From the NCBI GenBank assembly GCA_025267735.1, contig CM046298.1, positions 33,516,764-33,580,763 on the forward strand: a stretch of DNA of 64,000 nucleotides, given 5' to 3'. Both the position numbers and the translations under genes were made by a program. The stretch is from Mactra quadrangularis (taxonomy: Eukaryota > Mollusca > Bivalvia > Venerida > Mactridae). The notes below the pieces were generated by a model. It had not been told where the DNA came from. It did no database searches and saw nothing but the letters and a program-made list of their open reading frames with translations. Positions within the stretch are counted from its first letter, which is position 1. Each line of letters begins with the position of its first letter. Shown piece by piece: positions 62,610-64,000 of this stretch.

Positions 62610-62773
62610 CAATCTACGAAATTAGGATACGAAAGTGGTTGTCTGAACAGATACTTTTAAGCGCCAGCACTAAATCTCATTTGCAGAATTTTGGTTGCCC
62701 AATAGAAATTGTTGGATGCCCAAACTAAAGAGGTTTTCCAGGGCAACATGACACCCACTAATTTCGTAGACTG
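62610..62773. mobile_element. MITE family A copy
   Basis: Ends CAATCTACGAAATTAG and CTAATTTCGTAGACTG; interior in the same orientation as 57714-57858 ('acgaaagtggttgtctgaac', 'gggcaacatgacacccac'). 164 bp; flanks do not match. Confidence 0.8.
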
Positions 62774-63823
62774 AAATAATCTATAAGCATAGACTATGCA
62801 ATCATTTCTCAGATAATTTGATATCTCAAAAAACATTTGAACATTTCTCCATATTAGAAAATATGTATTTCTCATACTCAATTAAAAACAGTCAAAAATA
62901 CTTTTGTTAAAATAAAGCAAACTATGAACCCAGCATTTGATATACATTATTGAGATAATTTATATAAACACTATGACAGTACCAAACTAATGAACATACA
63001 AATGTATCCTGACAGGTTAGACATGTCTTGATACGTCACAAACTGTGAATAATAAGTAGGGTCCATCTAGACTGGCTGGTCTGTCTATAATACAATTGTA
63101 ATGGTCACCAGGAAATATGGTGAAATATATTGTCAAATTTTTTTACAACTCTTAATAAATGACTACACCTATTTTTAAATAAATTATACATATTTTGCAT
63201 ATTTATGCATGACATAATAAAATATGCATGCAGTATTGATTTTGTGACTTCCTTCCTCTTTGTTTTGTTCAAGTCATGGGAAAATATCCGTTATTGTCAA
63301 ATTTACAAGAAAAAAATAAAGCTTTTTCAACTTGGTATCAAACAGGCAACAACCAATTTTAAATCCAGGATGCTAACCATCTTACTGAGTCTGTTATTTC
63401 AATGTACCCAAAAGCCCCTTAATAATATGTATGGAAATTTGAGATATTTATCTTTGCATAGTCAATTGAGATTTGATAATGTATAAGATTTAGACATTTT
63501 GCAGATTCAAAGAATGTGATTGTTAAAACAAGCCATTTAAGTAGTCTGACCAAAACTATCTTAGTATTTTGTTGATATTGTAAAAAAAATATTTTGAAAA
63601 AAACCCAAAGCTATACTGGAAAACTGAACTGAAATAAAGGATCCTGAATACATCAGCACTTTTACAGACAAACATGTCATGATAGACAGACATCATAGAA
63701 ATGATAATCCCTGAAAACTAAACCAACAATTTGATAAACATAAAGTGAAAACAGGCACAGAATCAGAAGTGGAAAATGTGTGAAACTACCAATCCTATAG
63801 TAATCTGGCACAAGGTTGAGTGA

Positions 63824-63847
63824 CTTAGACTAGACTAGACTAGACTG
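63824..63847. repeat. Short (TAGAC)n microsatellite
   Basis: Four to five units of TAGAC in a row (tagactagactagactagac). Confidence 0.8.
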
Positions 63848-64000
63848 AAAAGTTATTATGCAGGAAAGCACTTTTATCCTCATTTCTTACAATTGGTAAG
63901 GCGTGAACAATCAACCAGGAAGCAGACTAAGAAGTGAACAACTTAACCTATTTTACCATTGAGCTTAAGTGATTTTGTAAATACAAATAAACATAATATA

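Larger units (their letters stand above)
58637..64000 (-). other. Probable CDC25 intron upstream of the first visible exon
   Basis: The acceptor at 58637-58640 requires an upstream exon ending with two codon bases. No convincing minus-strand coding exon was found up to the window edge, so this is read as intron. It is A+T-rich and contains one family A MITE and a short (tagac)n run. Small exons could have been missed. Confidence 0.5.

Noticed and set aside
58637..64000. Search for the missing 5' exons of cdc25
   Set aside because: No minus-strand frame with CDC25 N-terminal features and a donor in the right phase was found; short exons cannot be excluded but none can be supported.

Overview
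This is animal nuclear DNA: A+T-rich, with intron-split genes, GT-AG splice sites and a dense mix of small transposons. It is most likely a mollusc, probably a bivalve. The two conserved genes are metazoan. The tandem-repeat element at 25285-26350, with its GC-rich 'gacgcggacgc...gtcgagctaaaa' end, looks like a repeat I know from bivalve transcripts; that is recall, not a search.

Three protein genes are supported, all on the minus strand. (1) 58636-51408 holds the last eight coding exons (545 codons) of a CDC25 dual-specificity phosphatase, with the HCEFSSERG active site; its 5' exons are not visible and probably lie beyond base 64000. (2) 42651-38833 is a complete three-exon gene for an 864-residue protein with 14 C2H2 zinc fingers and an AT-hook-like motif; a likely promoter with an NRF1-type site lies near 43680. 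(3) 31554-15809 is a complete 13-exon gene for an 834-residue TBC-domain Rab GTPase-activating protein, the single invertebrate counterpart of vertebrate TBC1D12 and TBC1D14. Every exon junction in all three genes was checked for phase and the frames close exactly. The genes are collinear but have no evident functional link: cell-cycle control, transcription and membrane traffic.

The rest is mostly mobile DNA in introns and between genes. It includes tRNA-derived SINEs of at least two head types, a truncated LINE, a decayed MULE-like transposase gene beside an inverted duplication of coding sequence (8.4-11.4 kb), and many MITE-like families. Several elements have target-site duplications readable by eye: 9 and 10 bp for a Mutator-like family, 7 bp, TTA, TA and 8 bp. 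The most striking is a 1968-bp element at 45022-46989 with inverted repeats of about 580 bp bounded by AATTA, just upstream of the zinc-finger gene; each repeat carries a YY1-type CAAGATGGCGG motif. Another is a minisatellite in the TBC gene whose units copy the real 3' splice site of exon 2.

I found no operon, CRISPR, phage or defence system, and no wholly new biological system. The unusual content is a set of apparently undescribed transposon families and two cases where tandem duplication has copied functional gene edges.
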